The translations under genes and the position numbers were made by a program. Shown one piece after another: positions 23,216 through 35,305 of a stretch of 64,000 bases of DNA. The stretch's first letter is position 1; every line of letters starts with the position of its first letter. The notes beneath the pieces are model-generated. The model was not told the DNA's origin. It saw only the letters and a list, made by a program, of their open reading frames with translations, and ran no database searches. Source of the stretch: Gnetum montanum (Eukaryota; Streptophyta; Gnetopsida; Gnetales; Gnetaceae); contig MNCI01027120.1 of NCBI GenBank assembly GCA_015680685.1, positions 357,390 to 421,389 of the forward strand, written 5' to 3'.

Positions 23216-25355
23216 TAAGATGACATATATGTTAAAAATAGTATGAATATATGGACTCCAACTCCTCCATGTCTTTCTTTTATGCATGTTAAATCAAGTA
23301 TAGTTAATAATAGTCTTTATTCTTATGTTGAAGTCTTTGCGTTTATGTACTAGATCCTTCATAAAAAAATAATAAATAGGGAGGAGCCCCCTTCCTCCCC
23401 CCACCCCTCCATTGTAATTATCTTGCAAGCTTGAAGTCTTTCTTTTCCTTTACTTGAGTGTTTTATGCAAGCATTTGTGTTCTTGGTTAAAGCTCTCTTA
23501 TGTCCATTTCTTTTCTTTTATTGCATTTTTGAATTCATGTTTCTCTCATCTTGGGAGTGAATCCCTTTTCATGAATTCTTCCCTCAAGTTCTCACACATC
23601 TCTCTTGTATAATTTCTCTCATTCTCATGCAATTTACATGTTTCTCACATAATCTCCCATGTTTCAAGTTCTCTCATGAATCTAAAGTAATTGACATATT
23701 TCTTTACATTTTCTTTAAGAAATTTAAAAATTATGAAGTGGATTTGTGTTTAGTTTGAAAGGATTCACTTCCAATTTTTGAATTCAAGTTAGTTTCTCTC
23801 TAATTTCATATGCATGTTGAATGTTTAAAGAGGGTTTTATTCCCTTGCTCATGAATTTGATGTAAACGTTTATTTATCTCCTTGAATGGGCTTGTCCCAA
23901 GCTATTTTAGGTTCTATAAAATTTTCTCTCATATTTCATATCAATTTTTTAAAGTTAGTATTTATGGTTAATTAAGAGTGGTTGAAAGGTTTAAGGCATA
24001 TTTTCATGTTTTTTATACATGTTACACAAATCTGGTTTATTGGATAATTTTTTGATGTTATTATTATAATTCAAGTATTCCATAACATGTTTAAAGATTG
24101 TATGTCATGTTTTAAGCCTTCTTTGTAAGACTGAAATTCTCAAATTTACTCAATTTTAGTCTAAATTTGAAGCCTAAAAATTCTCATGAACTAAAAGAGC
24201 CAAATTTGAAGCCTAAAACTTTGATGCCTAAAATTTCAAGGTAACTAGGGACTAAGGAAAGGCAAGAAAAAAAGTATTCTTGAGAGTTATGAGATGGTTT
24301 AAGAATCATATGATAATTTAAATGCATCAAGTGATGATGCATGATGAAATTCTAAGCTAAGAAACATTGGAAAATGGCATTAGAGTACAATAAAGGAGTG
24401 ATCCTATACAAGAAATAATGAAGTTTTTCATAAGAATAAGAAGTTCAAGCTAACAAGTAGATGAAATAAGGTGCAAGTATGAAGCAAGTGAGAAGATCTC
24501 AAAAGTTTCATGTTAATAACATCAATCTATATCAATTTCTTACTTGGAAGCATACATCAAGCAAGGATTTGTAATCATAAAGAACAACAAATTTTAATCA
24601 TTTCAAATTTTCAATAGTTTAAAAAAATGTTATGAAAAGATGAATTCATGAGTGAAAAAGAGAAAGGATTATCAAATGACTTTGATCATTTGAAGGACAT
24701 GCTAGCCAATACAGACATAAAAGTTTTCTTCAACATCCATGTTATGAAGTGCCCACTCAAAAATTCTATAATGATAAAGAATAATTAGAAACTAATGCTT
24801 AAAGGAGTGTTAGAATATATTCCTAAGTATATAGGCATTATTTTCTTATTAACAAGTCATGAAGAGTGCTTAATCGAAGAACATAACAATTCATAAGAGT
24901 TACATATATTCACATTGAATATAAACCTGTGAACTCCACCATTCCCATATCATCATCAAAGAAAAAATTACAAAGCATCATACAAAGTGCACAAGAAGTT
25001 TGTGAAGAGAGAAGAACATATAAAAAATAATTTGAGAAGAAAATGAAGAAGTAGAAAAAGAATCATGAAATTCATAACATGTATTAAACCTTGTAAGCTG
25101 ACTCATGAAAAGAAGAATATCATGAATCAATTCACAATGAAACTAAATTAGTCACAAATAAAAAAGCTTATAAAACTATAAAATAACAGTATGTAAATAT
25201 ACAATGACATGGACTTCCATGAGTCCATAGGTGCCAAATCTAAATAAATCATAAAATAAAAATAGTAAGATAAAAGGATTTAGTTTTCTAAATTGGAAGA
25301 TAAGATCACAAACGAAAAGTAGCTATGAAAAAGAGAGAGAAATGCTATGATTTTT
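23216..25355. other. unassigned region with TATA-like start at 23.38 kb
   Basis: AATAAATAGGGAGGAGCC (about 23377-23394), followed by a C-rich leader, looks like a promoter with start site, as in LTRs. Broken plus-strand frames at 24.6-25.2 kb are Lys-rich but show no motif that I know. No repeat ends could be paired. Confidence 0.3.
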
Positions 25356-25359
25356 GTAG

Positions 25360-27030
25360 TAGTCCATTAGCTATCAAAGAATAACTGAACCAACTTAGCG
25401 GTCAATGTGAATGTTATTAGTCATTTGTTTACTACATCAAGTAAATTTTTTTCCTCTTTGTTAATATTGACATTAATGATTGCTGTTTTTCCATGGTTAA
25501 AAAACACATGTTTTCCATTGTTAAAAAACACATATTCTAGTGCATTTGGTAATGTCTTGAGTTCTATAGGGTCTAGTTCTAGTTTATTTAGAATTTCTAA
25601 CTTTCTCCATTTCATATCTTCATCTTGTTCATATTCTACTTGGGAAAGTTCCTTTCTTAATCACTCTATCTTATTTGTTTCTTCTATATAGGCACTTGTG
25701 ATCTATTCCATTAATTCCATGCATATGTTGGAATTGCACTCTTTTAAGTTAACAACCATAAGTACCTTCTTTTTATGTGGCTACTATAAGAAATGTTATA
25801 CATACATATCTTCTACACATCTTATTCAAGCTAAGATATTTCTTCACTTAACAATCCATATATTTTACATGTAGTTGCACCCTATATTGTTGTACGTAAT
25901 GCATGGAGCTCTTTGTCTTCGTAAGGAAGCCTTTTCGTCTTCCTTGGAGATCTCCAAAGGAAAATTCTCTTATTCCTAGCTTATCACTAATTTTACTAAG
26001 CCATACTCTTTCCATAATAATTGGAAATTATTCCTTATTATATCCAACATGATTTACCAAAAAATCTACAAGGTATGAGCACTCACTAATAGTGATCATG
26101 ACATTTGTTATCTATTCAACCAAGATTAAGATAGACTGATCTGTAAGCTCTAACTTGATATTTCATTTCTCCAATGGTGGCATATTCAAGGGTTTATATA
26201 TATCTTGAGAGAAAAGATTCATTCCTAAGCCTGAATTTAGAAGAGCTTTATAGGGAGCATCCCCTAATATTTGTAAGTAGATTAGGAGACTTCTAGGATC
26301 TATTTGCTTCTTAGGATGTACACCTATCTTGATCTAATGAATTACTATCTAAGTGATCATGAAATTGGTTAGGCTATTATTCTATCTGTGTTGAAGCATT
26401 TAATCTATAGAAGAACTTAATGTCATTGAGGCTAAGGTTAGAGTTTTAGCCATGTCTTTCATTACTAAGTATGAGAAAATCCTAGTCTAACAAGTTTTAT
26501 AAACTTGTTCTTAAGAAAGGAAGCTTATTTATTGTGGGTTCATAACTATTAGTACTATCCCTATCTTATGAATAAATGACTCATGTTACATTCTTTTATT
26601 GTAGTTTCATGGGAAGTTCTCTTTGCATTGATGGTGATGGTATTGATATAAGTGGGTTAGAAGGTTGTTGATAGTGATGCAATGTAGGATAAGACGTATA
26701 TGAAGGTAATTCTATACTTGGAGTTATGGGTCTATGATATTCTACAAGTAGTAGTACTAGGGGGCATGAGCAGAAGCATTCCTTGGAGAAATAGTTTGCT
26801 AGACATAGTGACCATAAGGGTCTAGCTATCTATAAGGATATTGTTGCTTTAGTGGTAGCATCCCTCATGATTATGGATTTTACCATTGATAATAATATTG
26901 CTTTTGAAGTTTAGGATGAGCCCTACTAGGATAATATAATTTTTATTGATATAGCTATTTGTTGTTATCTTGTGGATAAGTTAACATCTTAGGCATTTTT
27001 TCTACCCAAACTTCAGGTTTAATACATATG
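25360..27030 (-). mobile_element. Element 6: truncated gag/protease fragment
   Basis: Read on the minus strand, 27.0-26.6 kb gives the Pro/Gln/Tyr-rich gag tail of element 1 (QYPYR, LDPYGHYV, then IPSPSMQRELP). From 26265 comes the protease, KALLNSGLGMNLFSQDIY, in which the catalytic DSG has become NSG, and then the LVDFLV and PIIME motifs. At 25615-25421 an open 64-codon frame (LELDPIELKTLPNALEYVF) is the linker that normally precedes reverse transcriptase. Reverse transcriptase itself is missing: homology stops near 25.36 kb. Stops are frequent. The fragment has no LTR, so it was cut at both ends. Confidence 0.7.
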
Positions 27031-27039
27031 TCTCTAATT

Positions 27040-27380
27040 ATTGTAAATGGTTCATGACTAGAAAACTGTTGGCACATTTTGGTCATTTCATGGAACAGGT
27101 TGGCATGATAAAATCAACAAGTAAAAAAAGAAATCTCTTTACAAACTTCTTAAGAGAAATAACACAATTGTATTAGAGTGTAGGGTGGTATCATTGGAAT
27201 ATCATAACAAGATGAAAAGTTTTCTAGCAAGTCCAAAAATCTTTGATGACATTTATTTCTTTAAATATGGCTATTTTATGACTCAGATTTTTAGAGCACG
27301 ATAATGTTATATGATACTATGAAAAAGTCATTTGAAGAATTTAAATTTCAAAGAATAAAAAGATAAGAGAGTTTCAAACT
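27040..27380. other. unassigned spacer
   Basis: No protein-like frame or repeat is recognised between element 6 and the GC-richer island. Confidence 0.5.
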
Positions 27381-27381
27381 C

Positions 27382-27900
27382 TTGTATGATTTCGTTTTGG
27401 GGAGAAATGATGGCCTTGCGAGTAGATGCATTGTTGGGAACAAGAGCTATGCGATGTACTTGTGCGTTGCTAACTTTCTAGTCACCGTCGATATTACAAT
27501 TGGAATGAGGGTTAATGGTAATAAGAGGGTGCAATGCTCTCTTTTAGAAATGTTAAAAAGTGAAGTTGATGTATCCTTCCAAACGCTTTCATGTACAAGT
27601 GACAACCAACAGATTACCATAGTGTCCTTCAAAAGATAGATTGGTTTATATCTATATGGACGAAATAGGAAAATAAGTAAGAGACAATGCAGATATCTCA
27701 CATGACGACATGGAGTTTGGGTATTATATTTTCCCAAGTTCAAGCGCAGAAATTTAGATTTAAATACTGCATTAAAATGGAGTAGATAACAGCCAATGCC
27801 GCGTAAAGGATGCAATGAACATATCACCACTTCAAGGTACTTGAAGAAGCTAGCTATATAAACTTAATCAATCAGCCGCAGCAACAAAAATAGAGCCAAA
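27382..27900. other. GC-richer segment with open frames on both strands, unidentified
   Basis: CpG sites are kept here (for example ATGCGATG, CACCGTCGA), unlike the surrounding retroelement relics. An 85-codon plus frame (27382-27639) and a 127-codon minus frame (27830-27447) overlap. Neither shows a motif I know. It adjoins the PPR pseudogene on its downstream side, so the 3' part of that gene is one possibility. Confidence 0.3.
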
Positions 27901-27913
27901 GTCGATAGCGTCT

Positions 27914-28345
27914 CTATAAGAATAACAGTGCAATTATCATCCTAGCATCATATAAATATTTTTCTAAATATTTTTCTAAAGTATGCCGGGCAATGGGCCA
28001 ACGGCCAACGCTACATGGCACCGTCAATGCAAGAAAACTGTTCTGAACCTGAAGCTTCTTGTTGAATTCCCATACCAAATTCCAAACTAGGATATTATAC
28101 AAATTCAAATAATTTACTCCAGACATTCTGTCAAACACTTGCTGCGCAAACTCCATTTCTCTAGAAATTTGTTGGCATTCCAGTGCCTCAGTCATACCCA
28201 CCTTTTCCGTGGCCATCATCATCTCCATCTCGATGCTGCATGTGATTATTAATAGCATCACATAAGTCTGAATCAAATCATTTTGCAAAACCTCCATTAT
28301 TGACGAATCGTAGCGTAAAGGCAAATTCAACTGAAAAATGGACAA
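27914..28345 (-). pseudogene. unidentified 143-codon frame next to PPR pseudogene
   Basis: This minus-strand frame has a full-length ATG-to-stop reading with plausible composition, including FAQQVFDRMSG, NLYNILVWNLVWEFNKK and TVPCSVGRWPIARHTLEKYL. VFDRM is a phrase common in plant PPR proteins, but the rest does not repeat with a 35-residue period. It lies 140 bp downstream of the PPR relic on the same strand, with retained CpG, so it may be host DNA. I cannot name it. Confidence 0.35.
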
Positions 28346-28489
28346 TGATACTGCGCCCTAATCCAGCTAAACTGTGAAATTGCTGCGGTATTTCTGGAGC
28401 ATGGCTTAGACATGAGCAACAATGGCGGAGGGTTTTGGCAATGTTGACAACAAATGGTGGAGGGTTGTAGGTGGTGAAGCGTAGCTTTC

Positions 28490-29056
28490 TAGTCTACAGA
28501 CTTGCTTCCGGTGCTCGAATGGATTTTAGTGGAAGCGTTGGAATACCATTCTGGAAAATATTTCAAGAATACAAATATTTCAGGTAGAGCTTCTCTGCGT
28601 GCATCCTTTTGCAGGCTCCTGGTTTTGGCACAGCTACTGAGAATGGTTGCGATGGTGTAATCATTGTGGTTTATCCGCGCTTGTTGCATCCAGCAAAAAA
28701 TGCTAAAACCCTCGCTCACGTAGTTGTTGGCAACGTAACAGGAAATTAGGGTAGTGTGGGATCCAACGTTGGGTTCAGGAATTTCATAAAAAAACTTGGA
28801 GTGCATCGCCTAAGCTTCTATATTTGGCATACATGTGGATGAGCTTGTTTCACAGAGATTGGTCTGGGAGAATTGCTGGATAGACCAGGGCTCTGTTTCT
28901 TGTGTAGCATTGCAGCAAGCGTAAATAAGTGGAATTTTCGATGTGCTGTGCGCTCTGCAATATTTTGATGGCGTCATGCAGCCTTCCATTGTTGTAGAGA
29001 TTTTTGATTTGTGTGTTTCTATCCTCCAAAACCAGAACGCTGCATAGCCTCCGCAT
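28490..29056 (-). pseudogene. PPR (pentatricopeptide repeat) gene fragment
   Basis: From an ATG at 29056 the minus strand reads an N-terminus typical of plant PLS-type PPR proteins: IKNLYNNGRLHDAIKILQ, then STYLRLLQCYTRNRAL. After a frame change near 28860 it continues KLIHMYAKYRSLGDAL (about 28842-28795), EIPEPNVGSHTTLISCYV, GFSIFCWMQQARINHNDYTI and ATILSSCAKTRSLQKD. These are successive repeat halves with the normal order. PPR proteins bind organelle RNA for editing or processing. The frame then runs out at 28489, far short of the usual 500-900 residues, and no E or DYW domain is found. It is a dead 5' fragment; a retrocopy or truncated duplicate is possible. Confidence 0.75.
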
Positions 29057-29059
29057 AAC

Positions 29060-30785
29060 CCATCGATGGGCCTACCTCTTCTACATTAGCCTTCGCATGA
29101 TTTTTCTGTATCAATACTATTTACATGATTAAACTATAATTAAATTATATACTATCTACATAACGTGACACTCACTTGGTGTTGAAAATGTGAGAGTGCC
29201 ACTCCATTTATGCATTCGGTTGTTCACACTTACATATATATTTTTATATTAACCCATCCATGTATGCAACAATTCCATGGTTGGTTATCATCTCTATTAC
29301 TATGATTTAAATAACAATAAAATATTTTATGCTTTAAAAAGGGAATTTGTGTAAAAATTGTTCAAAGTCCCATGTGAATTGAACACTTGTCAATTGAAAT
29401 GGTGGTTATAACCACCACCAAGGCCACTTGTCAACTGCAACTCGTTTCTCTCCATGGTGAACACTTGGCAACTGAATGAAGACACTTGGCAACTAAATGA
29501 AGATACTTGGCAACTACATGGGACACTTGTCAACCGTAGCTTTTTTGTCTCTATGGTGGTTATGACCACCCAAGATATTTTGTAACTTACCTAACTACCT
29601 TAGACCCTATAAAAGGGCTTCAAGGGTAGAAAGGGGGGAGGAGGGGTCTCATTTTTAGAACACTTTTGGGAGCTCTCACTTGGAGACACACACTTGGAAT
29701 ATTTTTAAAGAAGATTGCTTGTAAGATGGCTTGCTAAAGGAAAGATTTCAGCCTCTTTGTCATAGTTTTGTGAGTTATGTTTTTTATTTTTTATTTTGTT
29801 TAAATTTTTTAGCTAGTGGTTTAGATAGTATCATCCTTGGCAAGTAATTTTGGGATTTTTAGATTGCTCTTACTATTCTTGTTGCCCGATAGAAATTTCT
29901 ATTAAAATTTTGCCATAGAAGCGCTTGTGTTTAAAAGCCTTAAGAGCATTTTAGTAGTAAAATTTGTTATTGTGCAACGTATAGAAACTGTTATTGGGAT
30001 TTTTGTAAGAGAGCCTCTGCTTGTAGTCATGCTGTTGAACAATTCAGTAGTCAAGAGGGTTTAGAAAATCTTTGGTATTTTGATGGGACCAGAATAGCTT
30101 CTTTTTATTTTTAAAGTGAATTTCCATGGTATTTCAATCAAAAATTGTCAAGTCTTTCGAAGGTTCTGTTGAATGCAATCGTTGACATCTATTAGCTAGC
30201 CAAAATGGAGTCTTGTACGTGGTAGTTTACGCAGCAATTTTTGGTAGCATAGTAGGATTGTCTTGAAGAAATTGCTTATTTGAGCCTTGGAAGTTTGAAC
30301 AATTCATAGATATTGAATTTTGGATAGCTTTATTGTGAAGTTTTTACTCATGTCATTTTACCTTGTTTAAATATTTGAGGTCCCCATAAATCTGCTTTCT
30401 TTTCTGTCTATTTCCATTGAATCTTGCTCTATTTCTAGTTTTCTTGTGGAACTATCTCTTTCTCTAGGGAAAATTAGGAGTAGATTTGCAGAGTTGTGCT
30501 CAAATGTTTTTGCAAAATTTTATTTGTTACAAGTAGGTATTATAAGGACTATGTAGACTATGAAGTTGAACAAAATAGGAACTCTCAACAACTCACAGTA
30601 CTTAGCAAAGTTGGCTGATTCTCTTTAAAGTAAGTCATTTGTAGTTTACAGACAACACAATCATTTCATTTTTCACAACCGCACACCGCAACAGCACACA
30701 CACATACTCACATTAACTACTGAGCCTATTTGGAGGTATCTGGGCCTTGGTGTTGCCAGAGACCAGTAGGCACCTAAATCCTATT
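29060..30785 (+). repeat. LTR-like promoter region (ends not fixed)
   Basis: TATAAAAG at 29608-29615 follows a tandem-repeat block (29389-29545) and is followed by a G-rich leader (GGGGGGAGGAGGGG at about 29630). This is the arrangement of an LTR U3-R. The right end (30722-30780) is a block (CTATTTGGAGGTATCTGG, GAGACCAGTAGGCACCTAAA) that also occurs in front of the gag of element B at 16579-16640. So this is probably an LTR plus leader of a relative of element B, cut off directly after the leader. TG/CA ends and a target duplication were not found. Confidence 0.4.
29389..29545 (+). repeat. about 21-bp tandem repeats upstream of a TATA box
   Basis: Six copies of (A/C)CACTTG(G/T)CAAC followed by a variable 9-10 bases start near 29384, 29427, 29461, 29482, 29503 and 29524. 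The middle ones are spaced exactly 21 bp. They end about 65 bp before TATAAAAG, as promoter repeats in U3 regions often do. Confidence 0.65.
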
Positions 30786-32805
30786 TGAGGACACTCATTG
30801 GCAGTCGCGTCCCAAACGGTCGCCAACAAAAACATCCCTTAGGATGTTTTTATTGGCATAAATCACACCCATTTTTATCTTTTGAGATGGAATTAGTAAT
30901 ATCTTTGATAGCAAAAACTTTTCCTTTGTACTTGTATTTGTTTTGTCTAGTTTCCTTAATTTTTCTTCTATCATTTTTTTAATTAACACTTTCTCTTCTT
31001 CCATAATCTTTAGTAAAATTGCAAATTTTTAATTATAGACTCCCAAATTTTTCTATATTTACTACTATGTCATTAACATATTTTTGTATTGACAAGATCT
31101 TTCTTTCAATCTCATGTTCCATGAATTCTTCCTCTTAGGTCTCACATACCAAAATATCTCTTTTTGTCAATAGAAGGATCTTTATTGAGTTCTTCTACAT
31201 ACTCTTTCTTTCTTAACTTTCCTTCTTCCTTAATGCCTTAGTCCAATAGTCTTTGTATGTGATGGGTTCTCATTTCAAACAATCTTTCTTGGGCATATAC
31301 TTTAAGGGTCCTCCTAGTCCTATTTCTTAATCCATTATTTATATGTCTTAATTATTACCCTTTAGAAAATTTATGCCCTAGACATCTATGTAATAGTGAG
31401 TAGTATTCATCCATTACTATAGTAAGAGATTCATGAGTTGCTTTCATCCTTGAATTTTCTTTCTCAAGTTGGATAATCTTGAGTATGTTTGGTACTTGTT
31501 ATTAAACAGTTTTAGCATCTAGCTCTATCTTCAGATAGATTCTAGTCTCAATGATCTATGCTAGCTCTTTGTTTTTGTATTAAGTATTCTTGGGAATAAA
31601 ATTCTTGGTGTTATGGATTAATGTTATATCCTCCTTTAAATTTGTAAATGTTATTCATATCTAGTCATGTGATGCAACTATCCCTTTAGTTCCTTATCCA
31701 AATATTCATGGTCTCAATGATATTAATCATCCTTCTTGCAACCAATGGAGATTCATCATAATCATTGGGTTCATAATATCAATAGTCATAGTGATGACCC
31801 CTTCAATGCTCTTCTTCATCTCTTCTCCTATGCCAGTGTTTTCTTTTCCTTTCTTCTTCTCTTTTACTTTTATCTATATCATGATGTCTTTATATTTCAT
31901 GGGTATTTTTTATGATCTCTTCTTCTCTCCCTATTAGGTTCTTGTTCTTGATCCCTTTTTGGAGCTTTATCTTCATGTCTATGCTCTCCCTTATCAAAAT
32001 TTATGAATGAGTATGATGAAGAGGATGGAAAACTTGGAGAATGGTGCTAGTTGCTTATCTTATTATTGGTTCTTGGCTCTTCTCTATAGATTTGTTGAAG
32101 ATTCTTAGCCTTAGGTTCCTTCTAATTCTAGGGTCTATCTCATCTCTTCCAGATGTCTTAGCTAAGGTAGAATGCAGCTTCTATTGTACATAATCTTCAA
32201 CATATAGAATGGATGGATGAGAATGAGATTGATGATAGGGAAACGTTTTGGCTTGACATTCTACATATTTCTTTTTGGAGATTATGATTGCTTGAGATGC
32301 TTATTTTTTTTCTTATTCATATCTTTCTTCCATGAAAATATCTCTTCTAATCTAGTCTTCTATTGGTTAGTAGGGTCTAGTCATATTCTTTCTGACTTGA
32401 TAACCTTCATGCATGTAATCACGACCTGATCTAAGTAGTGTTGCTTGAAGCATAGATGATGCTAAATGGTTGGGGTGGTCATACACTATTCTTCTATAAG
32501 TCTCTCCATCTAAATTATTCATCTTGATGTAAGATAAAATTGATATTAGGATAATATGAATTACTATAAGTGTGGGAAATTCCTATTTTCATTAAGTAAT
32601 TATAATTTTCTTCTATATATGCTCTATCACTACTCTCATTAATATCATGTACAAGTGGGGATTTTACTTTATGTGTTGAACCCATGCGTAATCAATTATA
32701 TCTTATGTATGTATTTTGAATTGTTGTTTCTTTGAAAAAGTAAATTGTGAATAGCTAAATCCAACAAACTCTAATAGAATCAAATAATTAGTATATAATA
32801 ATACC
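30785..32805 (-). pseudogene. Element 7: gag relic
   Basis: Minus-strand frames from about 32.7 down to 30.8 kb follow element 5's gag: FPRILNTKTKS, RLESI, MLKLFNNKYQTYSRLSNLRK (about 31.55 kb) and the Lys-rich region. They end with GCDLC-Q-stop-KHPKGCF near 30870-30830, the CX2CX3HX3C zinc knuckle. Many stops are present. Just after the knuckle, at about 30.8 kb, homology ends against the LTR-like block, so protease and pol are lost. The primer site and LTR lie on its upstream side at 32806-33.7 kb. Confidence 0.65.
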
Positions 32806-32823
32806 ATCCCTAACAATGACAAA
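32806..32823 (-). other. primer binding site of element 7 (tRNA-Asp type, decayed)
   Basis: On the minus strand TTTGTCATTGTTAGGGA directly follows an LTR end ACTTATCA. Against the element 1 site most differences are C-to-T or G-to-A, as expected for decay of methylated sites. Confidence 0.65.
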
Positions 32824-33680
32824 TGATAAGTAGTGAGAGTTCCCAATGCCTAACCATACAAGTTATAAGCATTCACAAGAGACTAGATTGTAATATGTAA
32901 ATGGGGCAATATCATATACTAGCTTATTGATAATGAGTCTGTGGTCATTGTGTTCCCATTATGGTTAGCAAAATTGTAAGCATATGGTTTAAGTCTTGAT
33001 AAGGTATATGATTAATTGATGTTAAATGGCTCTTAGTATGATAGATTGAAACATAGTGAAATGGGTATAAATTCAATGAACTAAGAATAATGAAAATGAA
33101 ATACTAAACTAGCCTACAATGATAATCCCAACTTGTCAGATGTGCTATAGACTACTATAATCACCATTGGGATTAACAAGTAACTTGTTATTGAGAAAAT
33201 CAAGATAAACCACTTGTAGGTTACTAGAAGATTATATTTGTGTGTTCAAAAATCAGTCATACTTATTCTAGCAAATGTTTAAGAAACGTTGTAAATGTAA
33301 ATGATAAGGGAAATGTAAATAATATTATAAAGATAAATGATAGTGGAAATGCAAAGCTATGTAGAAATGAAGAATAATATCAATATTTATTTTTATACAT
33401 GAAGTATGTCCAGGTATACTCCACTCAAACAGAGATATCATACAACTATTGATCACCACATTGTGGGCCCTCACAACTATCACTAACTTTAAGAAAATAA
33501 ACTTCAAGAGTTTTGTTACTAGATTGACCAAAAGGTAAGTTTGATATAATGGTGGACTCATATTTATAGGCATGATTTTAACCTACTATAATGCATCTAT
33601 GAAATTGTAGAACAAGATATAATAATATAGCTATGATATCATGCTTGATGCATACCATTTTTTTAGTTAGTATATGAAGT
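32824..33680 (-). repeat. 5' LTR of element 7 (upstream end approximate)
   Basis: The LTR ends (plus coordinate 32824) at the primer site. A TATA box, GCCTATAAATATGAG on the minus strand (about 33573-33559), matches the solo LTR's TGCCTATAAATATGC. From that offset the LTR start should be near 33.68 kb, but the TGATGA start could not be read with certainty. Confidence 0.55.
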
Positions 33681-33689
33681 TGGTATAGC

Positions 33690-34840
33690 TTGCTAGGTAC
33701 TACTTAGTTATACCTTAGAGGACCAACACTTAGTATAGACCCTTTTAGAAATAAAATTTATATTTTATTTTAGATTTGGATTATATGTATTTTCTTTTCA
33801 ATTTGAGTCACTCTTAGAAGTCACCCATTAGGTTGATGCTAGCATGTCCATGTGAGTATAAAGATCTAACAACCCATATAGTAGAAATTATTCATTTACT
33901 TAATTGATATATGGGAGATAACCAAATAGGAAGACCTTGCAAAATAGGAGAAGAGTCACTATTAAGTTCACACAACCTTTTAGAGCTATGTATGTATTTT
34001 TCTTTCTAATTTTTCATTCTAGATCTCATTTTAATTCAATCATTAGGTTAAAGTAAGAAGATCTCATCCATGCAAGGATTTCTATTAGTAGCACTTCCAG
34101 TTAGGTAGGAAAATTTCCCACAATGATTATTTTTTGGTTTTGGATTTGCTTGGTTAATGCACAATTTTGGTTTGAAAGCATATGTTTGAAAATCTAAATT
34201 TTTGTCATGCATATTTCTATAATTTGAATTTGGATTTGTATTTCTATTGATATATTAAAGTTTCATCATAAATATTATTTAATTTTGGCCTAATTTAAAC
34301 TCTATTAATTTATATGTAATTTTAGAGTTTTCAAACCCAATTTCTCTTTTAAGGGCTAGTGTTTAGAAGGAAAAAATTTTGGTGCTGGCAACATGAATTC
34401 TAAGATGCTTTCGCGTAGCTACACAGCTATTGTAACTTTTATTGCAACCTTCATTAGGGGTCATGACATAATTTGTGATGCTCTGTAGAGACCATATGAA
34501 AATAACAACATAGGGAATAGTGAAGAAAAGAGCTTCTTTGGGTGTTAGGGCTTCACACATCGAATTTCAATGCCAAAAATATAGCTTTAACTTATTAATT
34601 CAACATTAGTTGGTTTGAATTGTTATTCAGTTAGACTAGCCATCTTGGTAAATATCTTAGTTTGATTAGGTTTCTTCATCATCTAGAATTTGGTTTATTT
34701 GTATATATATGTCTACAAACATTTGTTGGGATGGTTCTTATGCTTGCAAAACCTCACAGTAAGCATTTATTTAGTTTCGATGAAGTTAGCATAAAGGGAT
34801 GGTTGGTTAGTTTTAAAGAAACCTTGGGATGCTTTGTAAT
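33690..34840. other. unassigned AT-rich sequence
   Basis: No motif-bearing frame, LTR end or repeat is recognised. Short frames on both strands are not protein-like. Confidence 0.45.
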
Positions 34841-34847
34841 CTTTTGC

Positions 34848-35305
34848 TATCTATAGTAGTAAAGTCCATGACTCATGGCCTTTAATGATGCTCTATGGAG
34901 GAGGATTTGCTACTAGTGAATGATAGAAACTGAGGCAGTACTTGGCTAACCTTGGTAACTAAGTTAAATAATAATAAATAAGTTTTGCTTGCATATTTTG
35001 ATTTGGTTTTGACTTGGGATAAAATCTTATTGTGAATAATGATTACACATCCAAACTTTGGCATATTTGAAATATTCATTATCTATAGCAATGAAGTCCA
35101 TGGTTCATGATCTTTAACTATGCTCTATGAAAGGGGATTTGTTACTAGTAAATAATGAAAAAAAAAGTAGTATTTAATTTATTTTAGTACTAGAGTTAAG
35201 AAATGTTAAATATGTCATCCACACATATTTTAGTTTGTTTTTGGCTTTGGATAAAATCTTATTATGCATAATAAGTACACATTCCAGCTTTGGCATATTT
35301 TAAAT
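34848..35305. repeat. two-copy tandem duplication, unit about 232 bp
   Basis: The block from TATCTATAGTAGTAAAGTCC (34848) repeats from TATCTATAGCAATGAAGTCC (35080). Matching landmarks follow in order: GATGCTCTATGGA / TATGCTCTATGAA, GATTTGCTACTAGT / GATTTGTTACTAGT, GATAAAATCTTATT in both, and TTTGGCATATTT in both. The offset stays close to 232 bp. Confidence 0.8.

Noticed and set aside
27382-27830. 85-codon plus and 127-codon minus frames as separate genes
   Set aside because: They overlap on opposite strands and neither has a known motif, so no gene is called; the segment is reported as unidentified.
29389-29545. CRISPR-like reading of the 21-bp repeats
   Set aside because: Unit spacing, absence of unique spacers and the plant retroelement setting argue for promoter tandem repeats.
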